Assembly (NCBI GenBank): GCA_023101885.1
Contig: JALPQD010000248.1
Location: 186,001 to 250,000, forward strand
Reading direction: 5' to 3'
Length of the DNA stretch: 64,000 nucleotides
DNA from: Typhlomys cinereus
Taxonomy: Eukaryota; Chordata; Mammalia; Rodentia; Platacanthomyidae
Of the stretch, positions 49,516 to 60,925 are shown one piece after another. The notes under the pieces were generated by a model. It had not been told where the DNA came from. It saw only the letters and a program-made list of their open reading frames with translations, and ran no database searches. A program made the position numbers and the translations under genes. How positions within the stretch are numbered: the stretch's first letter is position 1; each line of letters opens with the position of its first letter.

Positions 49516-50425
49516 GAATAAAATAAATGCAAAATGATACACAATTAGCTATGTAAATAGACAGTTTGAAGGCCTAAGCCAGTGAATTCAAAGGGCTAAA
49601 CATGTAGCTTACATTACCTTTTCCTTTTTGAGTATTTATAGTACATGTTTATTGTACATCATGCTGTATTCCTAAGTGACATTTTCACATAGGTATATAC
49701 CTCATGTTTAACAGGTTCGCCCTGGTAGTCCAATTCTTATTTTTTAAACTTATACTTCTCATGGTTTCCCTTGGATCTCCTAGAAGGTTTAACATGTCCT
49801 AAAAGCAAGTGTGGAATTATATATCTATTAAAATCTTGGAAGAACATATGAGAAAATAATATATTTTTCTTCCTGAGTCTCGATTAATTTATGTGATTAT
49901 ATCCAGTCCTGCTCTTCTTTCTGCAAATGATGTGATTTCATTGTTATTAATTGCTGAAAAAATTCTATTACATATATGCAATCTTCTTCATTCACTCCTC
50001 TGCTCTGTGATATTTAGGTAGTTTCTATAACTTAGCTTTTGGTAAATAGGGGTGCAGAAAACATTAACATACAACATTAAAATATAGTATTTTCATATGG
50101 TTATGAATATAATTGATAGCAAATATCATAAATAAATAATAATTAAATATGTTTTGCTGCTATAATGGACTCAAAATAGTAGTTCTGCTGGTGCATCTCA
50201 AAATAGTTATCTTTAAAATAATAAAGCAATGTGAAAAATTGGTATCAACAGATAATTTTCAAAATCTCTAAGATATTTACCAAAGCTATATTTTCCATAA
50301 TTTTATGACAAAATACCATGAAGAGTTTCAAATACATGCATTAAATTTAATTTTATCTATGATTTTTTGTATTTGGAATATTTTCACTTGCCATATTTTT
50401 CATCAAGAACTTCAGCTATGTAGTA
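49516..50425. other. AT-rich intergenic DNA
   Basis: Nothing recognised. Confidence 0.5.
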
Positions 50426-50429
50426 TGCA

Positions 50430-50572
50430 ACTACCTCAGTTATGTGGACTGTGGTCATGCCAGATTGATCCTCTTCATTTACAGTTTGAATGACAGGGTC
50501 ATTAAAGGTATCCTGGGGAGACTCCAGAGCAGAGACGTATCTCAGTCTCTGGGCCAGTCATTTCATTTGTGA
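50430..50572 (+). pseudogene. Olfactory receptor relic (C-terminus only)
   Basis: In one frame the segment from 50474 reads FIYSLNDRVIKGILGRLQSRD and ends at TGA 50570-50572. That is the end of an OR: the FIYSLRN motif of helix 7 (here SLND) and a C-terminal tail like the family-7 genes nearby. Weaker similarity to the preceding TVV(T/I)PML part lies at 50440-50470. The rest of the gene is gone. Confidence 0.7.
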
Positions 50573-51155
50573 GTTCCCTCTATCACCAATATTAAGCATC
50601 TAGTTGCATTAACCTTCTTTGTAAGTATTTTTTATATATTTTGATTAATTCAATTACTTATATTTCATAGCAGACTAATAAGAATCCCATGAGTGTAAGA
50701 GATAGACGTATATATAAAATGCATATAATGTTTTAGTTTTATATTAAAAGGTTCGAGATTTATGATATTAATCCATACACACCAATGCCAGTTCACTTGA
50801 TGTTTCTCCACTATATACTTAAAAAGCTTATGCTGATCATTTTTATTACTTTTTTCTTTTAATCAACAATGAAAATAAAATTCACTCATTTCTTGATAAA
50901 GGAAATGCATGAAAGTCATGAATATTAAGTACATCTTGCTCCTCATTAACAGAGACTCTGAAAGTCTTTATGACTCTTGATATTCTACAATGCCTATTGT
51001 CCCCAAAGTATGTTATATGAATTTAAAACAGTGATTATTATTTTATAACATATGAATGTTATTTAAATTAAAAATTTATGGTCCACATTAAAGATTTATT
51101 GAGAGAGATACCCATTCATTCACTGCCTAATGTTTATCAACACTGTCCAGATGAA
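50573..51155. other. AT-rich intergenic DNA
   Basis: Nothing recognised. Confidence 0.5.
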
Positions 51156-51159
51156 CATT

Positions 51160-51342
51160 GGTTACAGTTACTACTGGGTAGCTGTGATCAAATATTCTGG
51201 TGAGTTAAGGGAGCAAGGATTCATTATTTGACCTACAAATTCAAAGTACTTAATCCATTTTGATTGTAAATATATAGTGGTAAATTAGCCAGTCAGGAGG
51301 CGAGATCACATTATAGCAACCATCAAGATACATAGAGGGAAA

Positions 51343-51402
<60 letters not shown>

Positions 51403-51420
51403 TGGGAGGACTGGATATTG
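51160..51420 (-). repeat. Old LTR-like dispersed repeat, copy 6, with (GA)n
   Basis: 'tagctgtgatcaaatattctgg', 'gacctacaaattcaaagtacttaatcca' and 'gcgagatcacattatagcaacc' follow the reverse order of this family, then a pure (GA)n run at 51346-51400. Confidence 0.5.
51346..51400. repeat. (GA)n microsatellite
   Basis: About 54 bp of uninterrupted GA. Confidence 0.97.
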
Positions 51421-52835
51421 GTCATCCACACTTAAGGCCTGTTCCTAGTGATAAACTTTCTTCAGAAAGGTTACAACTTCTAAATTTTTTAAATCTTCCT
51501 AAGGATGAACAAAGTATCATGAGAATTTGGAAAATATAAAACAAGACAACATGTGCAGAGTCATGTGAGTTCCAGAATATATTCCATACCTGAATTTCAC
51601 AGAGGATTTTTAACCTGGTCATAACAAAATATCTCTAAATAAATATGCATGAGGAAAAGACACAGGTAAGGAGCCCATTTTATTACAGACATCAAAATAA
51701 AGACCTAGAGATACAGGTAGACTATATGTTATTGTATCGCCCAGGAGCATCAATTCACAAAGCTCCCAAGTACCCAAATTGTTCTATACTATACCAATCT
51801 CTAAGATTTCCTAATACAACAGAGGCAGAAGAAAAGGTGAAAATGAGTGTGGACCAATGTTTCCCACACTCATTCAGGAAATAATTGATAAGTTGCCTTG
51901 ATTAATTTTATTCCTGCAGTTCTTAAAAGAACATTGCATCTTTTACTTTCATTTCACTTATTTATATATGCATCACAAAAACTAGCCATTTTAACCATGG
52001 TAAGCACACATCACAGCATCATGACTTACATTCATTCGCATCTTTGTAAAATGATTACCATCTTCCACATCTATGTTGATAAATAGTGTCTTTTCATCAT
52101 GGCAAAGCTGTTGCACCCATAAACTCTTGGAAGCATTAAGAACCACCACAGGAACAAAAATAACCACTTGTCAACATTTCATCATGGGAAGGGGCAGATC
52201 TCATGAAGAATTACCCCTTCCCAAGGGTCTGCAAAGGATTAACATTCACTATGGGAAGTGGATTTATTTTATTCCATTTTGCATCCATTGCTGTATTATT
52301 TGTGCTCCACTAAGTGCATAAACACATGCTAACTCAGGCAACACTTATGAAACTCAGTGAGCCACCTATAGACAAGATATGAAAGTAGAAGGGTGACAAG
52401 TTGTTATCAAGTCTTCTAATAGGACAAGGAAGAGGGATAGAGTTTGGATAATATGGACTGGAAATGGCTAAAATTCATATATATATATATATATCTCAAA
52501 CTTCCAAAGAATTTAAAAAAAACTCATTTTACAAATTGTAACTTTATAAGCATTTCACCAATCTCCTATATTTATCCCTTAGCAATGGGAAATGGAGGAC
52601 ATAAAACTACGGACACATTATGGGACAAAATGCAGATTTATAGGGGTGGATGTCAACTTCTATCTTTTTTATTCAAAGTACATGCCCAAAGGATATCATG
52701 GGTGCTACATTTAGATTGTATTACAGTGAAATTTGATCTAGGTACTTTTTTAATGTAAGAATTTGTGGGGGCACTAAGGTGTACTAATAGAGGACCAATG
52801 GTGACTTCAGGAATCATCCTGGATTACTCTTCCTC
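51421..52835. other. Intergenic DNA
   Basis: No gene recognised. A short (TA)n run is at 52478-52494. Frames at 51645-51884 and 52444-52758 lack any family motif and look like chance. Confidence 0.5.
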
Positions 52836-52839
52836 CTTC

Positions 52840-53010
52840 ATTCTTTGCTCTTAAGTTTCCCGGGTTGTGTCCTCCAGGATCAAAAGTACAGGCTGCCACC
52901 ATTTCTCCTTACCATTTTTATGTGGGATCTAGGGATCAGAACTCAGGTATTTTTGCTTGAAGGGAAATGGCCTAATCTTGCTCCACCAGTCCACCATATC
53001 AAGTGGTCAC
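52840..53010 (-). mobile_element. B2/B4-like SINE fragment
   Basis: Read forward it shows 'ctgccaccatttctc', 'ttttatgtgggatctagggatcagaactcagg' and 'cttgctccaccagtccacc', the reverse of a tRNA-derived SINE head (B-box region 'gatcagaactcagg' is the reversed 'ctgagttctgatcc'). Confidence 0.65.
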
Positions 53011-53955
53011 TCTTAATGTCTCTGTCTCTCAGGATGCACACAAAGGAGCTCACAATAAGCATTAATGCTCTCTGTGTTACTGATCTCACTGCACTGGTTT
53101 TCTACTAGTGTGGTAAAGCTGAACAAGATGCTTGCCACAGACTGTTCCATAAGGCCATCAGTTAACAGTGTGAAATCACAGGTGAAGAAGGCTCTGTCAT
53201 TGTCTCTAGGGATTGAATCTCCAAATGGAGTGAAAAATTTTAAAGAAGAAATTATCCCTTATTTAAGAAAAAAATACTTGATAACATTCCCAAGCTAGAA
53301 ATTGAAAGATTTGAGAAGGATGGGTGTTGCTAGCACTTTATGCATTCTTATAATTGATAAACAATCAAACTGTGTATCTAACAGTAAGTAAAAAAATGCT
53401 GAAGAGGTAGAATTCTACTGAGCACATTTCTGGTTTTTGGATATTCCAAACTCTCAAAAAATGCCCATTAAGCTCTAATTGCAACATTCTAAGACCTAGC
53501 CAGAAAGTAAAGTTTTCCATGTTTGTTCCATAAAATAATTTAAAAAATCTGTGAATCGCATTATCATATATCTTATAGCAAAGGCACACTTCTTTCTTCC
53601 AATTTTCTGTAGATACTTTTTTCTATGCTCTGACAAAATTCTTGGCAAAAGCAATTTATTGTAGGAAGTACTTATTTCAGGTCAAAATTTCATGAGATAG
53701 CTCATTAAAAAGTCAACATATGTTATTATAGTTTCATAATTGTTGTTATAATAAACAGCCCACCAAAAGTTTTTTGGAATAGGAGCTTTCCCCACTGAAC
53801 TTTATCACTTCTCCAAGTAGTTGGGATTTTTTAATTTTCCGAACTACTTCATATATTTAATCACTCAACTGAAATTGAAAATGACTTGAGTTTCCAATAT
53901 AAATATGTACAGTAAGACAATTACTTAACTATGATTTACTGTTTGCTTTTTATAA
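53011..53955. other. AT-rich intergenic DNA
   Basis: Nothing recognised. Confidence 0.5.
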
Positions 53956-53959
53956 AATG

Positions 53960-54155
53960 TGTTTTATTTCTTGACAATTTTGTATGAGTTAAATGAATTC
54001 ATATTATTTTAAACTCTTATTTCCTGATTCCATCCCCTTCTTTTTCTTAACTACAAAAACCTTCTTCTGACCAACAGTCTCCATCTTTCTTTCATGTCTT
54101 CCATTGTATGTGGATCACTGTTCTGATTGCTTTGAAATAACATAAAGATCAAGTT
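53960..54155 (-). mobile_element. L1-like 3'-UTR fragment, old
   Basis: 'ttatttcttgacaattttgtatg', 'attccatccccttctttttc' and 'tttcatgtcttccattgtatgtggatcact' follow the order of an old rodent L1 3' UTR in reverse. No A-tail boundary is clear. Confidence 0.5.
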
Positions 54156-54955
54156 AATCTTGTAACTCAAGATAGACTACACAAATCATTCGGAGCAAAA
54201 TACCTCAAAACAGAACATTGAAGGCTAAGTTAATAGTATCTCATGATGTCAGAACTACTGTTCTGATTTTCATGCCACCTTCAGAAACATTTTGAATGCT
54301 TTTGGTACAATTTAGTGAGCTGAGGAAGAGTTGTCTGCAGCACATAGAACCATGTGGGAAAAATAAAAACTTTTGATTCATATTTCCAGACACATATCAC
54401 AACCACATTATCATGGGTTATGATTGACAGGTGAAGATCTGATAACTGTGTATTGTTTTGTGTGCAATGAACAGTCATCAAAATCACTAGTATAGTATCA
54501 GAAAATTACTGATGTAAGAACCAGGGAGGAGAAGATGTTGAAGTTGGTACTGTTATACAGAAAGGCTGTATAGTAAGGTTAATCATGTATTGTACATGAA
54601 AGCTCAATGCAGAGGTCATAAATACATTTCCAACATTATCATAAGATCGAAGGTTGCCTGACATCAATGGGGAAGTAGAGAAAGAGGAAAAGAAACATCC
54701 AAAGAATTCCCTTAATTCTCTAAATACAAAGAGAAGAATGCATGTTTCTTTTGTTTTATTATCTTCTGAAGTTCATTTGAGTTTTTCTATTCATCCATAT
54801 TATCATAAAACAAATATATATATATATATATATATTTCATAACGGTCAGATGCAATAGTCAATAACATTAATTGCATTCATACTGTAGTACATCCATAAA
54901 CAATATAGATTTCTCCAAATCATCATCTTCTCAAACTAAAACTCATTGCCATTAA
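54156..54955. other. Intergenic DNA with (TA)n
   Basis: A (TA)n run at about 54815-54835; otherwise nothing recognised. Confidence 0.55.
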
Positions 54956-54956
54956 A

Positions 54957-56572
54957 AATAAACATCAGCTTTTCTTCCTCCCACTTGTCTGCCTGACTTT
55001 GCTCCCAGTCCTCCATCCCAGGTGAGTTCGCCCAGTCCCCCAGGTGGCCCTGTGTCCCAGTGACACCCAGGCTGCTTCCAGTTTTGCCTGGGCCATGCCC
55101 TGGGCCCCATCCCCTTTCTTCCTCCCGCCCGCCTGTACCCTAGACCGGACAGAACTTGCTCACATTCCTCCATCCCTGGAGCTTGGGTGGGCCACTAAGC
55201 CAAGTCCCAGGTGCTAGGTGAAGAACTCTGCCATCACCATCTGCCCCTCTGTCCCTCCAGCCCACCATGGACCAACGTACGTGGTCCACGGAAGACACAC
55301 TGCTACTCAGAATTCAACAGAGTCCAAAGAAAATTCAAGCAAAGGTCTAAAGGTCAAAGGCCATACATCTGAAGACCTCTAAAATCATCCTATCACATGG
55401 GAGAGATTCTTCACATGCAGCCCAAAGATAAGTAAACCTCCTTTTTTTCACCTTACTATTCCTTTCTAGTATTAATCATTGTATATTAACTTTTCCATAC
55501 AACCCCCCCAAAACATATACAACTTCAGGGAGTACACCACTCACCCTCACATATCACCAAGATACTAAATCGCAAAAGTGCACTAGCATACTAATATTCA
55601 CCCCCTGTCTACTTAACCTGACTTAACTGATGTACTAACAGCATAATAGCCTCATCTAGGAAATAACAATAACAAAAGACAAACATACACAACTCCAAGG
55701 AAAGCACTAGTAATAACTACCCAAGTGTAGTAATACCAAATAAATCAGTTCAGTCAAAAACACACAGAAACTGAAAGAATCTAAAAGACAAAACGAAAAT
55801 GCCCAAGTCAAAGTGCAGATCCATGAGAAACAAAACCCAAGAAGACCAATCTCCCACCAAAAGAATTAACCCAATAATGATGGATTCCAACCAGAACAAA
55901 TACACAGAAAATAGCCAAGAAAGCCAGACCCAAGATAACGACTTTCAAAGGACAATGATTATCATGATTAATACTATGAAAGAGGAAATCCAAGAGGAGT
56001 TAAACAACCACATCAACCACTTTGAACAGGAACACAACAGACACTTGGAGGAGTTGAGAAAAACAGTTCAAGAAACAAAAATAGGCATAGAGCAGGTAAA
56101 ACAGTCTCAGGCAGTTTAAAATCAAACTAAAAGACAAGTTATCTTCAACCCAAAACTCAACAGAGAGTCTTATCAGCAGAACTAACAGAAGAAAATAGAA
56201 TTTCAGATCTTGAAGACAAAGTTGAAGAATTAACCAGCTCAATGGAAGAGATTGTTAAAGCCAGAAAGATACTTGAGAGGAACATTCAAGAGATATGGGA
56301 CACCCTGAAGAAGTATAACATGTGCATTTATGGAATACCAGAGCAAGAATCCCAAAATACCACATCTGAGGAAATTTTTCAAATTATCATAAATGAAAAC
56401 TTCCCTCAACTGAAGAATGAGAGGCCCTTCCAAATAAAAGAGGCATTTCGCACTCCAAACAGATATGACCGGAATAGAAACTTGCCAGGGCAAATAATAG
56501 TCAAAACACTCCACATTCAAGATAAAGAAAAGGTGCTGAGAGCTTCAAGTGAAAAAAAGCATGTCACTTTTC
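54957..56572 (+). mobile_element. L1 5' portion only (5' UTR plus most of ORF1), 3' part missing
   Basis: Plus-strand L1 that begins with about two GC-rich monomer-like units (54957-55260, period about 144 bp at the 'tttcttcctccc' positions 54971 and 55115). It continues through 'gtggtccacggaagacacactgctactcagaattca', the reverse complement of the 5' UTR of copy 3, to ORF1, and stops at 'catgtcactttt' about 56572. ORF2, the 3' UTR and the poly(A) are absent. Since L1 insertions lose their 5' end, a later deletion or recombination is implied. Confidence 0.85.
55799..56572 (+). pseudogene. L1 ORF1 pseudogene, 3'-truncated
   Basis: Starts at ATG 55799 (MPKSKCRSMRNKTQEDQSP), and the coiled coil EELNNHINHFEQEHNRHLEEL is open to 56119, where a frameshift ends it. 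The RNA-recognition part resumes at 56242-56572 (MEEIVKARKILERNIQEIWDT, then IYGIPEQESQNTT and FRTPNRYDRNRNLP). The last conserved residues are SEKKHVTF, after which unrelated sequence follows. The ATG context and start match those of copy 3. Confidence 0.88.
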
Positions 56573-57285
56573 AGAGGCCTCATAATCTCTTTAGGCATCA
56601 GTGAACCAAGCTTGGTGTGATGCAAAAGACTGGAACTCACATGTTTTTTGTTTCCCAAGTTGTTATAGATTCTAGGCACTGATAAATTCTCCCTAATTAT
56701 GACTCAGGGAAGGAACATGTATGTTAAATGCTTCTCAAATTAGTTCCCATTGAAACCCATGCATTGGCAAATCACACATATCAAAATACCCAGAAAATCC
56801 AATGATGTTGAAAACTCTGAAAGATTACTGGGATCAACATTATCTTCTAAGTGTGAAATATCAGCTTTAATTCAGTTGTCAGATATCTAGTTTCAGCCAT
56901 TTCACTGTGTCTAGATGCAAATATTTAAAATCAAGAGACTTTAAAGCCATGTTTCAGAGTCATATTTGACTACATCTGAATTTTATTTTTAAAGGGAAGC
57001 ATTATTCTTTATTGTTATCTTTTCTGAGAAAACTTAAATTGAATTCTACTATGATGATCAATTTCCTGTTGCTAATGTCTCTAACCTGATTCAGTAATTT
57101 TTATAAAGAATGTGAGTAATGCAGAAATAATGAAACAGTCCCAAGGTTTTACTTAAACTCACTTTATTTTTTAAAACATTCTGCATTTTTAAAAATCTTT
57201 TCATACTTTTGTCTGTGGCTGTGTACCTGTGTGTATGAAAGAGGAATATGTGTGATAATGGAGATACAAAGGTGACTCTGGGAAC
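56573..57285. other. Intergenic DNA
   Basis: Nothing recognised. Confidence 0.5.
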
Positions 57286-57289
57286 CACT

Positions 57290-57430
57290 CTGGATTTTGA
57301 TGCCTTCTCTTTGCTTTGCTTTGGAGTGTCATAGGCAAGCTCTGCCATTTCTGCCTAGAATCTTTAATTTGCCATATAAGATCTGAACTCAGGACCTTCT
57401 GTGTTGAGATAGACGCTTCAGCACCCAAGA
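57290..57430 (-). mobile_element. B2/B4-like SINE fragment
   Basis: 'tcataggcaagctctgccatttctgcc', 'atataagatctgaactcaggacctt' and 'gagatagacgcttcagcaccc' are the reverse of a tRNA-derived SINE head. Diverged. Confidence 0.6.
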
Positions 57431-57559
57431 ATTTTTGATATCTCAACTATTGTAAAAATGTTGCTAAAAGTAGATAGGCTACAAAAGGGAATATCAGAAA
57501 ATATAACATGCAACTAACAATTCTATCATATGGGAATCTGAGAAGTTATAAAACTACTG

Positions 57560-57780
57560 CTCTTGATATTAGACAAGCTCCTGTTCACATGTTTGCTCTC
57601 AGTCCTTGGGAACCTGCTCATCATTCTGCTTGAAAGCTCCAACTCCCAACTCAACACTCAGGAAATTCTTCCTCTGAAATTTTGTTTTTCATTGACAGCT
57701 GCTACATTATCATCATCTCGAAGATAATATAGACATATAAACTCATTACAAAGCATCATACTCACTGACAACATACTTTA
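57560..57780 (+). pseudogene. Olfactory receptor relic (helix 1 to loop 2 region)
   Basis: 'gtccttgggaacctgctcatcattctgcttgaaagc' (57602-57637) encodes [10 protein letters not shown], the helix-1 motif of the ORs in this window, followed by a decayed (D/N)S(H/Q)L(H/N)T and FFL region. Later parts are too eroded to translate. No other OR part is seen nearby. Confidence 0.65.
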
Positions 57781-57904
57781 CAAAAAAAGCAACAATAATA
57801 AAATAAATTTAATCTGGCTATGATCATGCATATAAATGGAAAATACTATAAAAGTGCAAATAGATGCACTGTGAGTTCATTGCCAGAGTTCATTGTGAGT
57901 TCGT

Positions 57905-58010
57905 TACACATACCCTCAATTTGTGGTTCAATCTATCATTCTAACACTTAGGAGACAGAGGCAGAAGGAATGTCAAGAGTTAAAGATCAACTTGTGCTAT
58001 ACAGAAAATC
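57905..58010 (+). mobile_element. B1-like (7SL-derived) SINE fragment
   Basis: 'cattctaacacttaggagacagaggcagaaggaatgtcaagagttaaagatcaacttgtgctata' keeps the spacing of B1 ('cactcgggaggcagaggcagg...gagttc...cagcctgg'). It is heavily diverged. Confidence 0.6.
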
Positions 58011-58039
58011 ACTTATTTGAAAATGACACGTGTCATTGA

Positions 58040-58990
58040 TTGACATGTCAATGATCCCCCATAGAGTATCGAGAATCACAGGGGAGATGGTTTCAGGCAG
58101 TAGTGATATGGGAACAGTCTTTCCTCTGTTCACATCTCCCATCTTGGTTGCCAAATGATGTGGGAACAATCTTTCTTCTGTTTGTCAAAAATCCCTTCAT
58201 GGTTACCAAATGTTACAGGATCCCTCTTCTGTGGCCAAATGTTACCTGAACGACTGTCCCAGTGTTATAGGTTTCTTCTGCTCAAGAATCAAAGATTGAT
58301 ACCAAAATACATGTAGAGGATTAAGGTAAGAGTTTATTAGAGGACAGAAAGGCTGGAACTCATGGACTCCAGACATGGAGTGCCATGAGGAGCTAAGGTG
58401 CCCCATAGAACTCAGGGAGCTAGAAACAGACTCAAGGCAGTTACCATGAGGGACAAGCACCCTGGAGAACTCAAGGACCCCAGGCATGGAATCCATGGCA
58501 AAGAACATGGATTCCAGACAAGGAACAAACTCATAGCACTCCAAGTGCCATGAAAGACTATGGCACCAGATAATTCATGGACTCCAGGCACGGAATCCAT
58601 GAGGGGCAAGGAATAAGAAACAGACTCATGGCACTAGAGTTCCATGAGGGGCAAGCTCCAAAAATAGCTGCCAGGGTCAGGCATATTTATATACCTAGGA
58701 AAGCCTGGGGAAACTGGATTTTTCTCATTGGTTTGCTCCCATTGTGGCCAAACCCATTTGCTCTTGGACCAGGTGGGACTAAAGATCAAGTTGTTTGTTG
58801 GATATGTAGCTCATCTTCATAATCCTTCAGTAGGGAGGAAATTGGCCATCTTATCTCTGGGAGGAATGTAGTCAGTTCCTCAGCAGGAGTGTTCCTTCAG
58901 GGTGAACCCAGCAGTGGAGGATGACCTTCAGGAATTTCAAAGACCTTAGAGACCCATTTCAGCATAGATGCTCTAATCCTATCTTAGTAG
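58040..58990 (-). mobile_element. ERV LTR with tRNA-Arg-type primer-binding sites (element A)
   Basis: On the minus strand: a U3 with short internal repeats (about 58980 to 58340), an AATAAA at about 58332, U5, then TGTAACA (58210-58216), TT, and a primer-binding-like 18-mer TGGTAACCATGAAGGGAT (58191-58208). A second such site, TGGCAACCAAGATGGGA, is at 58137-58153 and a weaker one at 58219-58236. These resemble the 3' ends of tRNA-Arg species. No retroviral gene remains. It is similar over its whole length to 60926-61660. Confidence 0.65.
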
Positions 58991-59029
58991 GATCGCTACA
59001 GGCAAGGGGTTGGAGAGGTATAAGGGAGT

Positions 59030-59345
59030 TCCCATATTAGTGGGCAGCCCCAAGGTCTGTCACAGAGTCCTGATCCCACAGTAGGCACTTCAGAGATAAT
59101 TTGTATAAGATGATGGACAGGAAGGTAAGGGAACACCTAGGTACAAAACACCACGTAGATAAAGAGGGAGGAAGGGTAGGGGGTAGAAAAGTAGGAAAGG
59201 GGGAAGAGAGGGGATGTAGAGAATAAAAAGGGGAAGGAAGGAAAGAAGTGAAGAAGGAAGAGGTGAAAAAAGGAGGAGGGAGGAGGATACCTACTCATTA
59301 AGCTTGTGTAACTACCTAAAAATAATAAAATAATAAAAAATAAAA
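59030..59345 (+). mobile_element. L1 3' end, older type
   Basis: It starts 'tagtgggcagccccaagg'. The purine tract is 59160-59290, followed by 'aagcttgtgtaactacctaaaaataataaaa'. It lies directly at the U3 side of element A. Confidence 0.75.
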
Positions 59346-59940
59346 GAAATGTCAAAAACACTGAAAAAAAAAGAAAGTGACATATCCTCTCCAAAAAGCA
59401 AATTGAAATTTACATATTTAAAAATTATCTTTGAACTCAAATTGTTTTAGTAATTTCAAGTTTTTTGTTATTATGTTTCTTACTAAATCATTAATTGTGA
59501 TTGTTAGGGAAGAAATGAATGAGGATTCTTTAATATTTAATAATGCTATAATAATTAAGTGAAAATACTGCCTACTATGTTGGAAGATTTGCATAGTTAT
59601 ATGGTTCTTATAACCAGGAGCTATGATTTCATTAAATTTTTGGACAGTGTTACAATCCTTTAATATTTCTGTCTTTGTATTTTATAAGATACTCTACAAT
59701 GTTACATGTCTACCCATGGTTTATATATTTTAATTTCTATACAACTTTTTGAAAATTGTCTTCCTATTATAAATCTTTCTAAATAACAAAGTTTTGAAAA
59801 AAGTTTCAGATTTACAGAGGAATTTCTAATGATGGTAGTTGGTGAAAATTACACAACAATGTGAATTCATTGCACTGAGAGATATACTTACTAGGAGTAA
59901 GACAGGTTTTGAAGATACATGAATAAAATGGGAAAGACAA
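59346..59940. other. AT-rich intergenic DNA
   Basis: Nothing recognised. Confidence 0.5.
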
Positions 59941-59944
59941 GTGT

Positions 59945-60925
59945 GGTGGTCTAGAAAAAGGAAGACCCCATTCTCTGTGTGTTATGATGAAACTGTGTGC
60001 AGCGTGCTGTAGAAAATATGTTGTGGAAAAATTCTGACCTTAGACCAATCACTCCATTGGCTTCTATAAACTGCTTAAACATGAAGATAGCCACTGCTTA
60101 AGACAGTCAAAACTTACTCTTATAATATGCTAACCACTTGGTTCATAATTACAGCTTTGGGTCAGCAGAACCACCATTCAAGGTTTCCACCCCTGCTCTC
60201 ACCCTATCCAAATTCTAGCTACAAACATTATCTGAAACTGCCAATTTGAGTCACTAATTGGGCATGTACCAACTTGAATCACTACCTAGACACCAAGTAC
60301 CAAACTTAGAAACTGCTATAACAATTGGCCCCTGCCCTTACTTGGAGCTCCATCTTGAGGTCCTGAACATTGATGGAGTCTTAGAGTCCTAAGGCTCCAT
60401 CTAAGGTACCAAATTTAGGTAGAGTCCTGAGGCTTCAGTTCTTTTTGACCCTCTTTTAGTAAACATCCTTTCAGTCACGCTCACTGTTTGTGCCTCATTT
60501 GGTGGACTTTCAGACCCCATAACATTCTGGTGCATTGGCAGGCAAAGTCGCCAGTTGAGGCCAGATATTTTTCATGAAAGTGAGAAAAAGGCTTCTCCCT
60601 ATAGTCTTGAGAAGCCAAGAAGGCAAGGGAATATATTTTCCCTATAATCTGGTTTTCTGGAGCTTTACTGGAAAGGAAGAATTTGGGTCTCTGGATATGG
60701 TTTGTGCACACTTCCAGAGTCAGAGGACTTTGGGGATGCCCAAAAGTTCCTTTTAATCTGTTCGCGATTGCAGGAGATCAGGTAATTTCAGTTTCTCCTG
60801 TGGAAAGTTGCGATTACATTTCAAATGCCACAATGCGAAGGTTTCATTTTGTGTATCTGTCTGTCTCTGCTCTGTGTTTGTTTTGTATGTGGACTTATAT
60901 TCTGGGAGATGGGCCAAACTGTTGC
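59945..60925 (+). mobile_element. ERV 5' LTR, tRNA-Gly primer-binding site and leader fragment
   Basis: The plus-strand LTR-like sequence ends in CA at 60523-60524, followed by TTC and TGGTGCATTGGC (60528-60539), which matches the complement of the tRNA-Gly 3' end including CCA. Gly sites are known in VL30 and some murine-leukaemia-like elements. The leader (60540-60908) contains a TCTGTCTGTCTCTG stretch and an ATG at 60909 whose first codons resemble a gammaretroviral gag start, with a stop 27 codons in. The LTR start is uncertain. Alternatively the last 20 bp belong to the opposing element. Confidence 0.5.
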
